Counted from the stretch's first letter, positions 44,322-56,299 are shown. The stretch: 64,000 nt of DNA from Manihot esculenta (GCF_001659605.2 NC_035170.2:9042539-9106538); one strand, 5' to 3'. A program made the numbers and translations. Notes: a model not told the origin generated them from the sequence alone.

Positions 44322-45330
44322 TTAGGCAGAATGAGTGACGAACAGATGTTCGTCTGGGAACTCTTCTTTGACTGGACATAGTGCAGAGCTAAAGGGAAGT
44401 CGGCTGAGGTGGTCTGCCACAAAATTCTCTTTGCCATTCTTGTCTCTTATCTCTAGATCAAATTCTTGTAGAAGTAGGATCCACCTAATGAGCCTTGGTT
44501 TTGCTTCTTTTTTCTTGATCAAATATCGCAAAGCTGCATGGTCAGAGTAGACAATGACTTTGGTTCCCAATAGATATGGTCTGAACTTTTCCAAAGCAAA
44601 TACAACTGCCAAGAGTTCTTTTTCAGTTCTTGTGTAGTTGCTTTGTATAGCATCTAGTGTGCGAGAGGCATAGTGAATGACATGGGGTGAGTTTCCCATA
44701 CGTTGCCCCAAGACTGCTCCTACTGCATAATTGCTTGCATCACACATGATTTCAAATGGCAAGTTCCAGTCAGGTCCTTGAATAATTGGGGCAGGCACAA
44801 GTAATTCTTTAATTAAATCAAATGCCTTTTTGCAATCTGGATCAAAATCAAATGTTACATCCTGTTGGAGCAATCTGCATAATGGCAAAGTAATTTTTGA
44901 GAAGTCTTTGATGAATCTTCTATAGAATCCTGCATGGCCAAGGAATGAGCGGATGTCTCTAATATTTGTGGGATAGGGCAGATTTTTGATGGTATCCACC
45001 TTAGCTTTGTCCACTTCAATGCCTTTAGTTGAAACAACATGACCTAAGACCATACCTTGATTAACCATAAAATGATATTTTTCATAATTAAGCACAAGGT
45101 TAGACTCAATGCATCTTTGTAAGATCTTTTCCAGGTTAGTAAGGCATTCATCAAAGGAGTTACCATGTACTGTGAAGTCATCCATGAATACTTCAATGGT
45201 CTTACCCACATAGTCAGAGAATATGCTCATCATGCATCCCTGAAAGGTGGCAGGTGCATTGCATAGTCCAAATGGCATTCTTCTAAAGGCAAAAGTACCA
45301 AAAGGACAAGTGAAGGTGGTTTTCTCTTGG
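44322..45330 (-). pseudogene. Athila B2 pol fragment: RT C-terminus and RNase H
   Basis: An open frame from the junction at 45330 to the stop at 44322 encodes the last two thirds of RT (FMDD motif, [14 protein letters not shown]) and RNase H (VADHLSRLP). It lacks the frameshift and stop found in B1, so B2 is the better-preserved copy. It ends with the same [11 protein letters not shown] and stop and likewise has no integrase. Its upstream part (gag, protease, RT N-terminus) is deleted at the A3 junction. Confidence 0.88.
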
Positions 45331-45338
45331 TACCATTC
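45331..45338 (-). other. Primer-site remnant at Athila/A3 junction
   Basis: TACCATTC here is the sequence that normally lies just inside a chromovirus 5' LTR (compare 52973-52980). It is fused directly to Athila RT sequence. This shows a deletion that ended within a chromovirus interior, not a clean insertion. Confidence 0.75.
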
Positions 45339-47623
45339 TGTAACGACCCGAAAATCGGACCGCTACTGACGCTAGGATCTGGGTCGGCTTAAGGCCGCCA
45401 AGACCCGTAGCAAGCCTGACATACAATCCTGAAAACCTGTTTAATCACATACATGATCAACAACATACATAAAAATTAAAACTTTCTTTCACTCATAAGC
45501 CAAACTCAACCTGTGCATGCACTGAACATAGTCATAATCATAATCATGACCCCTCTGTGGGATCTCATCAATGCCCCAATGGGCGATACATCATAAGATG
45601 AGTTGGCTTACATGAACATTATAAAACATCTTTGATCATGTATTAAAAGGGATACCTCATACATAAAGTCAAGCACAATCTCTAATCCTCAATATCATTA
45701 CATGACTGAAACTGTACTTTTACATGACATTAATACATTTATCATGTCCACACTATCTATTACATACATCAGACTTTATCACTCTTGTAAACCTCCTGAT
45801 CTACCCTGTACCTGCAATCCTGGGGAAATTGGGAGAGGGGTGAGCTACTAGAGCCCAGTGAGCAGAATAATAAAACTTTTAAAACATATGATAACATGGA
45901 ATGCATCACATCACAGCTAATCACATCAAGGATGAACCTGTCACCAATAGCCCTCTACATGGTCCAACTGTGCCAGAACGTAGAATGGGTCCTGGTCTTT
46001 CCCTTACATATCATAAAATAACAGTGTCCAACTGTGCCAGAACGTAGAATGGGTCCTGGTCTTTCCCTTACATAGTGCCAGCGAACGTAGAATGGGTCCC
46101 ACTGGTCTTACATTCCGTACCGTACATATCACATCGTCATATCATAGATCGAGGGCTATGGATCATCCAACATTCATCCACATCAACATTAAAATGTGCA
46201 ATGCAACATATTCGTGGATTCTAATGCAAACAACCTAAAACATCACATGGCATTCATGATGCATGAACATGCTAAAAACTATACGATGAATTTGCTTAAA
46301 AACATAAAGGTTTATTCCACTCACCTATGGATAGCTCTGACCAGACACTGGGGCAACAGACTCACTGCTGGGGTCCTCGGTTCCTCGGGTCCGAACCTAC
46401 ACAGGTGGACTCAAATGAGGGACCAAACATACATGAACATAACTCTAAACTATTCCCCAAAAACCCCCTAAAACATCATGAAACAATCATAGGAAAACAT
46501 GCAAGAAAGGACTGGACAGGGCACTTTCGGCGGCAGGTTCGGCGGCCGAAAGTCCCTCCAGAGCCAAAAGTCAGGCAGGTTCGGCGGCACCTTCGGCGGC
46601 CGAAACTCCCAGACAGAGGCAAAACTCATGCATGTTCGGCGGCCGAAACTTCCAAACAGAGATGAAAGTCTCCTTTCGGGGGCAAGCTTCGGCAGCCGAA
46701 GGCTGCCTCCACAAGCACGTTCGGCGGCCAAAAGTTCCTTCGGCTGCCGAACCTGGTTTCTCCCAGAATGGCAGAAACCCAGTTCTTCTATGCACATTTG
46801 CCTCCAAAACTATCCAATCACGCATAAACCTATTCTACAACATTCCCAATCATACACAAGCAAACATACAAGTTCCTAGGGGCATCAACCCATCAAAAAC
46901 CCCAACTACAACACACAAGCAACTCACATTGCTCAAAAACACAACATAACTCAAAAACCTAGCTATGAGCTAAACATGCACTCTACCCCATAGATCTTGC
47001 ATAAAAATTACTTTAAACATGAAATGAGCTTAAGATCGGCTCTTACCTCTTGAAGATCGAGAGGGAGACGTCCTAAACTTGGAGGTGGGAGATTTTTGAG
47101 TTCTTGAACCTCAAAGCTTCAAAACTTGCTCAAAACTTCAAAATCTTCAAAACAAACCAAACACTCATGAAAATCTTGAAAGATCTGAAGGAAAAACTCA
47201 AGAACTTGTGAGGAACGGCGGAGAGCTCACCTTGGCCGACAATGGGGAGAAAAACTCGCCCGTTTTCGGCTAAGGGACCCTTTTATAGTGGCTGGCCAGG
47301 CCACGTTCGGGGGCCAAACGTGCCTCCGCATGCATGCCATGTTCGGCAGCCGAACTTGAGGTTCGGCGGCCGAACCTGGACTTTCCTCACTTATGCTTTC
47401 GGGGGCCTAAAGGCGCTCCCGAAGGCATGCATGTTCGGCGGCCGAACCTGAGTTTTCCTTCAAGGTTGTTTTTATGCAAAAACTCATTTCCATTTTACTT
47501 AAAACCATGAAATACCTTAAAACATTTTATGAAAACATGATTCTACCCTACTAGAGGCTTCCAACATCCGAGATTCCACCGGACGGTAGGAATTCCGATA
47601 CCGGAGTCTAGCCAGGTATTACA
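45339..47623 (-). mobile_element. Left LTR of A3 (2285 bp)
   Basis: It runs from TGTAACGACCCG to CAGGTATTACA. It contains three minisatellite units with core GAACGTAGAATGGGTCC (about 45965-46105), leader palindromes (46524-46752) and a TATA box in reverse at 47280-47287. It is 39 bp longer than its partner because of two palindrome-bounded indels. It acts as 3' LTR for the A3 interior but also has a primer-site remnant on its outer side. Confidence 0.92.
47280..47287 (-). promoter_or_regulatory. TATA box of A3 left LTR
   Basis: TATAAAAG on the minus strand at the conserved place. Confidence 0.6.
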
Positions 47624-47641
47624 TTCTCCCCCCCTTAAGAA
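47624..47641 (-). other. Polypurine tract of A3
   Basis: TTCTCCCCCCCTTAAG on plus, touching the left LTR end. Confidence 0.85.
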
Positions 47642-47731
47642 CATTCGTCCCCGAATGTTCCTCAACTAGCACATAGCATGGCAAAAGACATAACATACAT
47701 ACATAGCACATAAACACATAGAGATCTAACC

Positions 47732-50700
47732 TTAAAAGAGATGAGGGTACTGCTGGAGCATAGACTCCCGTGTCTCCCAAGTGCATTCTTCCAAATTGTT
47801 GTGGTTCCACAGGACTTTCACCATCGGGATTTCCTTGTTCCTTAGCTTTCTGATCTTGGTGTCTATGATCCGTACTGGCTGTTCAACATAGGTGAGATCC
47901 TCTTGGACCTCCACATCAGGCTCACTAAGAACCTTGCTCGGATCTGACACAAACTTCCTCAACATTGAAACATGGAAAACCGGATGGATTCTTTCCATTG
48001 AAGCAGGTAAATCCAGCTTGTACGACACATTCCCGATCTTTTGCAAGATTTCAAAGGGTCTGATGTATCGTGGGGCTAGTTTATCTTTCTTCCCGAAGCG
48101 AACCACTCCTTTCATAGGAGACACCTTGAGCAATACCATATCCCTCTCCTGAAACTCGACCTGTCTTCTGCGGATGTCTGCATAACTCTTCTGTCTGCTT
48201 GCAGCAGTCTTGATCCTCTCTCTGATAATGGGTACCACCCTGCTGGTGATCTCTACTAGCTCAGGCCCTGCCAAGGCCTTTTCTCCAACCTCTTCCCAGC
48301 AAACAAGTGATCTGCACTTTCTTCCATATAAAACTTCATATGGAGCCATCCCGATGCTAGCATGATGGCTGTTATTGTAGGCAAACTCCACCAAAGGTAG
48401 ATGCTGCCTCCAAGAACCGCCAAAGTCCAGCACACACATTCTGAGCATATCTTCTATGGTCTGGATGGTCCTCTCTGACTGTCCGTCTGTCTGTGGATGG
48501 AAGGCAGTACTGAAATCCAACCTGGTACCCATGGCATTCTGCAGACTCCGCCAAAACCTGGAGGTGAACTGGGGCGCTCTATCTGACACTATCGAAACAG
48601 GAACCCCATGCAGCCTGACGATCTCGTCGACATACACCTGCGCCAACTTGTCCACAGAATAGCCACTCCTGACAGGGATGAAGTGAGCAGATTTGGTGAG
48701 TCTGTCCACAATCACCCATATGGAGTCCAATCTGTTGGACGTCGCCGGTAACCCCACTACGAAATCCATAGCTATATTTTCCCATTTCCACTCTGGAATA
48801 GGTAGCGGGTTAAGCATTCCAGCCGGCTTCTGATGTTCCAGCTTCACCCTCTGACACACTTCGCAGGCTGACACAAAATGTGCCACTTCTTTCTTCATAG
48901 CTGGCCACCAATAAACCTTCTTTAGATCTTGATACATCTTGGTGGCTCCGGGGTGAATGCTGTATCTTGCATTATGAGCCTCTCTCATAATGTCTCCTTT
49001 CAGCCCTATGTCATCTGGTACACATAGTCTGCTCCCAAAACGGAGGATCCCCTTGCTGTCAAATCTGAACTCACTATCATTGCCTGACTGAACAGTCCTG
49101 GCAATCTTTACTAACTCCGGGTCCTCATGCTGTTTCTGAGCCACCTGCTCCAGAAACACAGGTGCCACTCTCATCTGGGCCACCAAGGCACCTGTACCAG
49201 ACAACTCCATCTGTAGACCTTCCTCAATGAGCTTGTAAAACTCATTCACCACTGGCCTCCTTTCTGCCGATATGTGGGATAAACTACCGAGTGATTTCTG
49301 GCTTAAGGCGTTTGCCACAACATTCGCCTTACCCGGATGGTACTGAATCTTGCAATCATAGTCACTCAGCAGCTCCACCCATCTTCTCTGTCTCAAGTTC
49401 AAATCTCTTTGACTCAAGATGTACTGCAGGCTTTTATGATCTGTGAAGATCTCACATTTAACCCCATAGAGGTAGTGCCTCCACATCTTGAGTGCAAAGA
49501 TTATTGCTGCCATCTCTAGGTCATGTGTGGGGTAATTCAACTCATGCTTCTTCAGCTGCCTAGAAGCATAAGCAATCACCCTCTCATTCTGCATTAGTAC
49601 ACAACCCAGTCCCACACGGGACGCATCACAAAAGACTGTAAAGTCTTCATCACTGGATGGCAGAGCTAACACTGGTGCTGAAGTCAACCTCTTCTTAAGC
49701 TCTTCAAAACTCTCTTCGCACTGGTCGGTCCATACAAACTTCTGATTCTTCCTGGTTAGTCTGGTCAGAGGAGCTGCAATCTTTGAGAAGTCCTGAACGA
49801 ACCTCCTGTAGTAACCTGCCAAACCCAAGAAACTTCTAATCTCTGTCACTGAAGTGGGTCTAGGCCAGTTAGCCACAGCTTCTACCTTCTTGGGGTCTAC
49901 CTCTATTCCATTCTCTGACACAACATGCCCCAAGAATGAAATGCTCCTTAGCCAGAATTCACACTTAGAGAACTTGGCATACAAGCCATGTTCCCTCAAG
50001 GTCTGCAGAATCAACCTCAGATGATGGGCATGCTCCTCTGCATTCCTAGAATACACTAAGATATCATCTATGAAGACAATAACAAAGTGATCCAGATATT
50101 GGCTAAACACTCTGTTCATGAGATCCATGAATGCTGCAGGGGCGTTGGTTAACCCGAACGGCATTACAAGGAACTCAAAATGCCCATATCTGGTCCTGAA
50201 AGCTGTCTTTGGCACGTCTTCTTCTCTTATCCTCAGCTGATGGTACCCAGATCTCAGATCTATTTTTGAGAAACAACCCGCTCCGGCTAGCTGGTCGAAT
50301 AGATCATCGATCCTTGACAGAGGGTACCTATTTTTGGTAGTGACTTTGTTCAACTGCCTGTAGTCGATACAAAGTCTAAGGGACCCATCCTTCTTTCTCA
50401 CAAACAAGACCGGAGCACCCCAAGGTGAGGTACTCTGTCGGATGAAGCCCTTTTCTACCAGCTCTTGCAATTGCTCTTTCAACTCCTTCAACTCGGCTGG
50501 GGCCATCCTGTAGGGAGGGATAGAGATCGGTCTAGTTCCAGGCATCAACTCTATCTCGAACTCTATCTCCCTAGCAGGTGGTAAACCTGGAAGCTCGTCT
50601 GGAAAGACATCCTGAAACTCTCTGACAACTGGCACCGAGGCTGGCTCCCTGACCTGACTGACTAGCTCTCTCACATGAGCTAAGTACCCCTGACATCCCT

Positions 50701-52711
50701 TCCTAAGCAACCTACGAGCCTGAAGAGCTGATATCAGACCTCTAGGTGTACCCCTTTTGTCTCCTCTAAAGACGACCTCTGACCCGTTCTGATCTCTGAA
50801 CCTGACTACCTTGTCCCTGCAATCCAAGGTAGCACTATGGGTAGATAGCCAATCCATCCCTAGAATGACGTCAAAGTCTATCAAATCTAGAACCACAAGG
50901 TCGGCGGAGAGGCATCTTCCCTCAACAAAAACTGGACTGTACTGGCAGACTGACACTGCCACTGACGGGTCACACTTGGGTCCACTGACCCATAGGGGAC
51001 ACTCTAACCCAGAGACTATCAGACCCAACCTCTCGACGGCTCTCGGAGTAATAAATGAATGAGATGCACCCGGGTCCATTAATGCATACACATCAGAACA
51101 CCCAATGACGAGATTACCTGACACCACGGTGTTGGATGTGTTAGCCTCCTGCTGAGTCATGGTGAAGATCCTGGCTGGAGCTGATGGACCTTCACCTCGG
51201 GAACCAGAAGAAGAGGCTGCTCCTCTCCCTCTACCTCTGCCATTGCCCTGAGTTGTGGCTGGAGCTACTGGCTGTGCCACACTACCAGAAGCTGTCTGCT
51301 GGGGCTGGCCCATAAAAGGTGCTCTAGGACACTCCCGAGCCATGTGTCCCTCCTGTCCACATCTGAAACATGTATTAGTCCCAACTCGACACACTCCCCT
51401 GTGCGGCCTTCCATATCTCTGGCATTCTGTACCATCTGAGCCTGAGCTCGAGCCACCGCCAAATCCCAGACCGGATTTCAACTTATTCCAAAACTTATTC
51501 TTCTTCGGCTTCTTGGTGGTGTTATCCCACCTCTTCTTACTTGAGCTCTGAGAAGAGAGACCTGGCCCTCCTCTGCCTGGGGTCTTAACCCCTGAAGACT
51601 GGGTCACTGACTGCTTCACTGACCCCTCAACTATAGCACTCGCCTCCATCCTTCGAGCCATATCCACCACAGCGTGGAAACTTTCCCTCTCAACTGACTG
51701 AATCAACGAGGAGTACCTGGAATGCAGCTTCATAACATATCTCTTGGCTTTCTTTGAATCGGTATCTAGAGCTTGCCCTGAAAAAGGCAATAGCTCTAAG
51801 AATTTATCCGTGAACTCCTCTACACTCACGTGCTCTGTCTGCCTCAGTTGTTCAAACTCAATCATTTTCAGTTCTCTGGAACTGTCTGGAAAAGCCCATC
51901 CAGCGAACTCATTCGCAAATTCTTCCCATGCCATACCGTCTAGTCTCGGGTCCACATAACACTTGAACCATTCCCGTGCCTTCTTGCACTTTAAGGTGAA
52001 CCCTGCCATCTGAATGGCCCTGCTATCATCCGCCCCTAGCTCATCAGTTATTGTCTTCACTACTCTCAGATACTCAAAGGGGTCATCCCCTGACTTGTAT
52101 TTGGGAGCATCCAACTTAAGATAATTCGTTATCTTTACCTTGCTCCCTCCGGCTGAGCTAGGTCTGGGAGGTTGAGTAACTGGGGCTGCTGGTTCTGTAG
52201 GTGGAGGAGGTGGGGGTGCAGCATTCCCCGAGGTGGGGTTTACCGGGTTAGGATAGAAGGGTGAGGGTGGATAAGCTGGGTATTGTGTATAAGGTGGATA
52301 GAAAGGTGGATAAGGCATGTAGGTAGGGTAGGGGTTAAAGCTGGAATAATCCGACGTACCTCCCATCGGATACCCTGAACCCTGTGGGAAGGGTGGATAA
52401 CGGGGTGGAAAACCATACCCCGAGGCCTGAACGCCTCCCTGAGACTCCCCTGTCCCCTCTTCCTCCATGCTCACATCCATGTTCCCATCCCTCCTCTGAT
52501 CCTCTTCTGTAACCTCCCTCACATCTGAAGAACTTCCTCCTCTATCTGTCCCCCTTCTGCTAGCATCAAAAGACCTTCAAGGGTCCCTTGACACTCTTTC
52601 TCTGTTAGCTCCACAAGACATTGCCCTAGGCAATGTAGGAGGATGGGCGCTCGTGCCCTCATCCTCAGGTGGTACTCCAGTCAATCTTTCAGATCGACGG
52701 GTTCCTCTCAT
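47732..52711 (-). pseudogene. Chromovirus A3 gag-pol, one early stop
   Basis: From ATG 52711 (MRGTRRSERL) the frame is 1660 codons long with a single nonsense codon, 45 (TGA, 52577-52579, where A2 has AGA). From codon 46 on it is fully open. Domain order and positions follow A2: Pro/Tyr-rich gag, CCHC knuckle, protease (DPGAS), RT (FIDD), RNase H, integrase, chromodomain. Likely damaging substitutions are visible: the RNase H motif reads VANALSQKS where A1/A2 have VADALSRKS, integrase SDRAPQF replaces SDRGPQF, and the upstream knuckle-like CQRCGRPH is CQRYGRPH. The stop and these changes make it inactive, yet it is the most complete coding copy here. Confidence 0.92.
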
Positions 52712-52964
52712 CCTGTTTTCTGAAAAATAGTACACATCACACAACATTAGCATCATATGGTTCATGTGGAAACACATGAACCCGCATCACATATACATCA
52801 TTCATATCATAGCATCAATGCACATGCATACAATCATGGCATTTCACATCATCATACAAGATAGGACTCCACATCCTATCCTAGCGGACATGATCTTCCT
52901 ATTGTGCTTGACCTTCTAGAACATCTATGAGCCCGACACTCTAGGTCCGATCCTATGAACCTAG

Positions 52965-52977
52965 GGCTCTGATACCA
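52965..52977 (-). other. Primer binding site of A3 (Met tRNA)
   Basis: GGCTCTGATACCA on plus, three bases inside the right (5') LTR, as in A2. Confidence 0.95.
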
Positions 52978-52980
52978 TTC

Positions 52981-55226
52981 TGTAACGACCCGAAAATCGG
53001 ACCGCTACTGACGCTAGGATCTGGGTCGGCTTAAGGCCGCCAAGACCCGTAGCAAGCCTGACATACAATCCTAAAAACCTGTTTAATCCCATACATGATC
53101 AACAACATACATAAAAATTAAAACTTTCTTTCACTCATAAGCCAAACTCAACTTGTGCATGCACTGAACATAGTCATAATCATAATCATGACCCCTCTGT
53201 GGGATCTCATCAATGCCCCAATGGGCGATACATCATAAGATGAGTTGGCTTACATGAACATTATAAAACATCTTTGATCATGTATTAAAAGGGATACCTC
53301 ATACATAAAGTCAAGCACAATCTCTAATCCTCAATATCATTACATGACTGAAACTGTACTTTTACATGACATTAATACATTTATCATGTCCACACTATCT
53401 ATTACATACATCAGACTTTATCACTCTTGTAAACCTCCTGATCTACCCTGTACCTGCAATCCTGGGGAAATTGGGAGAGGGGTGAGCTACTAGAGCCCAG
53501 TGAGCAGAATAATAAAACATTTAAAACATATGATAACATGGAATGCATCACATCACAGCTAATCACATCAAGGATGAACCTGTCACCAATAGCCCTCTAC
53601 ATGGTCCAACTGTGCCAGAACGTAGAATGGGTCCTGGTCTTTCCCTTACATATCATAAAATAACAGTGTCCAACTGTGCCAGAACGTAGAATGGGTCCTG
53701 GTCTTTCCCTTACATAGTGCCAGCGAACGTAGAATGGGTCCCACTGGTCTTACATTCCGTACCGTACATATCACATCGTCATATCATAGATCGAGGGCTA
53801 TGGATCATCCAACATTCATCCACATCAACATTAAAATGTGCAATGCAACATATTCGTGGATTCTAATGCAAACAACCTAAAACATCACATGGCATTCATG
53901 ATGCATGAACATGCTAAAAACTATACGATGAATTTGCTTAAAAACATAAAGGTTTATTCCACTCACCTCTGGATAGCTCTGACCAGACACTGGGGCAACA
54001 GACTCACTGCTGGGGTCCTCGGTTCCTCGGGTCCGAACCTACACAGGTGGACTCAAATGAGGGACCAAACATACATGAACATAACTCTAAACTATTCCCC
54101 AAAAACCCCCCTAAAACATCATGAAACAATCATAGGAAAACATGCAAGAAAGGGCTAGACAGGGCACTTTCGGCGGCAGGTTCGGCGGCCGAAAGTCCCT
54201 CCAGAGCCGAAAGTCAGGCAGGTTCGGCGGCACCTTCAGCAGCCGAAACTCCCAGATAGAGGCGAAACTCATGCATGTTCGGCGGCCGAAAATCCCAGAC
54301 AGAGACGAAAGTCTCCTTTCGGGGGCAAGCTTCGGCAGCCGAAGGCTGCCTCCACAAGCACGTTCGGCTGCCGAACCTGGTTTCTCCCAGAATGGCAGAA
54401 ACCCAGTTCTTCTATGCACATTTGCCTCCAAAACTATCCAATCACGCATAAACCTATTCTACAACATTCCCAATCATACACAAGCAAACATACAAGTTCC
54501 TAGGGGCATCAACCCATCAAAAACCCCAACTACAACACACAAGCAACTCACATTGCTCAAAAACACAACATAACTCAAAAACCTAGCTATGAGCTAAACA
54601 TGCACTCTACCCCATAGATCTTGCATAAAAATTACTTTAAACATGAAATGAGCTTAAGATCGGCTCTTACCTCTTGAAGATCGAGAGGGAGACGTCCTAA
54701 ACTCGGAGGTGGGAGATTTTTGAGTTCTTGAACCTCAAAGCTTCAAAACTTGCTCAAAACTTCAAAATCTTCAAAACAAACCAAACACTCATGAAAATCT
54801 TGAAAGATCTGAAGGAAAAACTCAAGAACTTGTGAGGAACGGCGGAGAGCTCACCTTGGCCGACAATGGGGAGAAAACTCGTCCGTTTTCGGCTAAGGGA
54901 CCCTTTTATAGTGGCTGGCCAGGCCACGTTCGAGGGCCAAACGTGCCTCCGCATGCATGCCATGTTCGGCGGCCGAACCTGGACTTTCCTCACTTATGCT
55001 TTCGGGGGCCTAAAGGCGCTCCCGAAGGCATGCATGTTCGGCGGCCGAACCTGAGTTTTCCTTCAAGGTTGTTTTTATGCAAAAACTCATTTCCATTTTA
55101 CTTAAAACCATGAAATACCTTAAAACATTTTATGAAAACATGATTCTACCCTACTAGAGGCTTCCGACATCCGAGATTCCACCGGACGGTAGAAATTCCG
55201 ATACCGAAGTCTAGCAGGGTATTACA
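52981..55226 (-). mobile_element. 5' LTR of A3 (2246 bp)
   Basis: It is the partner of 45339-47623 with a few substitutions. Two deletions (19 and 20 bp, at about 54362 and 54964) lie between palindrome copies. The TATA box in reverse is at 54903-54910. Confidence 0.92.
54903..54910 (-). promoter_or_regulatory. TATA box of A3 5' LTR
   Basis: TATAAAAG on the minus strand; the likely promoter of A3. Confidence 0.65.
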
Positions 55227-56099
55227 CTTAGTTTCAACCAAACTTCAACTAGAATAAGGGTTTCAGCCACTCATGGCTAAACCAAAACAGAAAATAAAAG
55301 AAAAGAAAGCAAGAAGATGAAGAACTAAGGGAAAGAACCCTTGGAGAAGCCTTGCCAATTCCTTGAAGGAGAGGTGTATGAAATCTTCTTCTTCATGTCT
55401 TTTTGAGGCCTTTAAATAGATGTTGAAAGGCTGCCTAGGGTTTCTTGGGTGTCCATGCATCTTTGTAGAGATTGCCTAAAGTACCCTTGAGTCTTCTATG
55501 TGTATGTGTGGAGTTGCAAGCCCTTTTTGGTCTTTTGATTGATGCCCAAGTGTGTTCAAGAAGCCTTCTTCACATTATTCATACACTAAAGAGGAAGGTG
55601 GAGCCTTGATTTGAATTTTGAATGTGCATGACACTAAGTGGGAAACATGTGATCTTCAAGATTTGGCTTCTTGAATAAGGAGGAGGTTGTTCGGGGGCAC
55701 TTTTGGCCACCTAAGATGAGTTTCGGAGGCTGGACTTTCGGCTCTGGACGCAAGGTTCGGCGGCCGAAGGAGCCGCCGAAGGTGGGTGACTTTCGTCTCT
55801 AGACTGGACTTTCGACTTCCGAAATTGCTTCCGAAAGTGGGCGACTTTCGGCTTCCGAAAGTGCTTCCGAAGGTGCTTCCAAAGGTGGTTGAGTTTCGGC
55901 TTCCGAAAGTACTTCCAAAGGTACTTTCGAAGGTGGTTGAGTTTTTGGCACTTTTTGGCATTTTTAAGAGCATTTTCTCCAAATTGTTCCTTTACACCTA
56001 ATATCTGTAAAACATGATTAAAACCACAAAATTAGGTAGAATAGGTGCAAATAAACATCAATAAGATCATGATAATATGGACTAAAATATGCTCTATCA
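55227..56099 (-). mobile_element. Partial Athila LTR3 (873 bp)
   Basis: It matches the right half of LTR2 from about 42384 on and ends TGCTCTATCA. Its left half was lost with the A3 junction deletion. Its GC-rich array (about 55690-55945) differs in detail from LTR1 and LTR2, so it has diverged more than those two from each other. Confidence 0.9.
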
Positions 56100-56104
56100 G
56101 TCAT
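56100..56104. repeat. Target-site duplication GTCAT, right of Athila complex
   Basis: It matches 24462-24466. Copy-B sequence resumes with GTTAATTGGTTTTGC, as in copy A after 13979. Confidence 0.9.
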
Positions 56105-56161
56105 GTTAATTGGTTTTGCTTTTGGATTATATAGGTTCAAAATCAACACATTATAAAATAC

Positions 56162-56299
56162 AATGGTACAATCTAGAGCTTGAAATATATATGGAGAACT
56201 GAAGGTTTTAGAGGAATGTTTAAAGGCAATGGCAACAACTGTGCTCGCATGATTCCAAATTCAGCAATCAAGTTCTTTAGTTATGAGTAAGCATCCAAG
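56162..56299 (+). pseudogene. Captured exon of a mitochondrial carrier, copy B
   Basis: This is the duplicate of 14327-14464. It still reads [18 protein letters not shown] but has a TAG near its start (ATCTAGAGC) and a TAA near its end (GAGTAAGCA). It is therefore more decayed than copy A. Confidence 0.75.

Larger units (their letters stand above)
45339..55226 (-). mobile_element. Chromovirus A3, near-intact Tekay/Del-like element (9888 bp)
   Basis: It has both LTRs (2285 and 2246 bp), a primer site, a polypurine tract and a gag-pol frame of 4980 bp. The right flank CTTAG continues into Athila LTR3; the matching left flank is lost. The same CTTAG occurs at the homologous place in LTR2 (about 42384), so the original target was inside LTR3. 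Confidence 0.9.
24467..56099 (-). mobile_element. Athila complex: tandem element with nested chromoviruses
   Basis: On the minus strand the order from right to left is: partial LTR3 (55227-56099), chromovirus A3, truncated interior B2 (43245-45330), LTR2 (41569-43244), interior B1 (26143-41568, split by A2) and LTR1 (24467-26142). A single GTCAT duplication flanks the whole, so it descends from one insertion that became a tandem by unequal LTR recombination or inserted as a tandem. Gag, protease, RT and primer-site features assign it to the Athila lineage of Ty3/gypsy. Confidence 0.85.
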
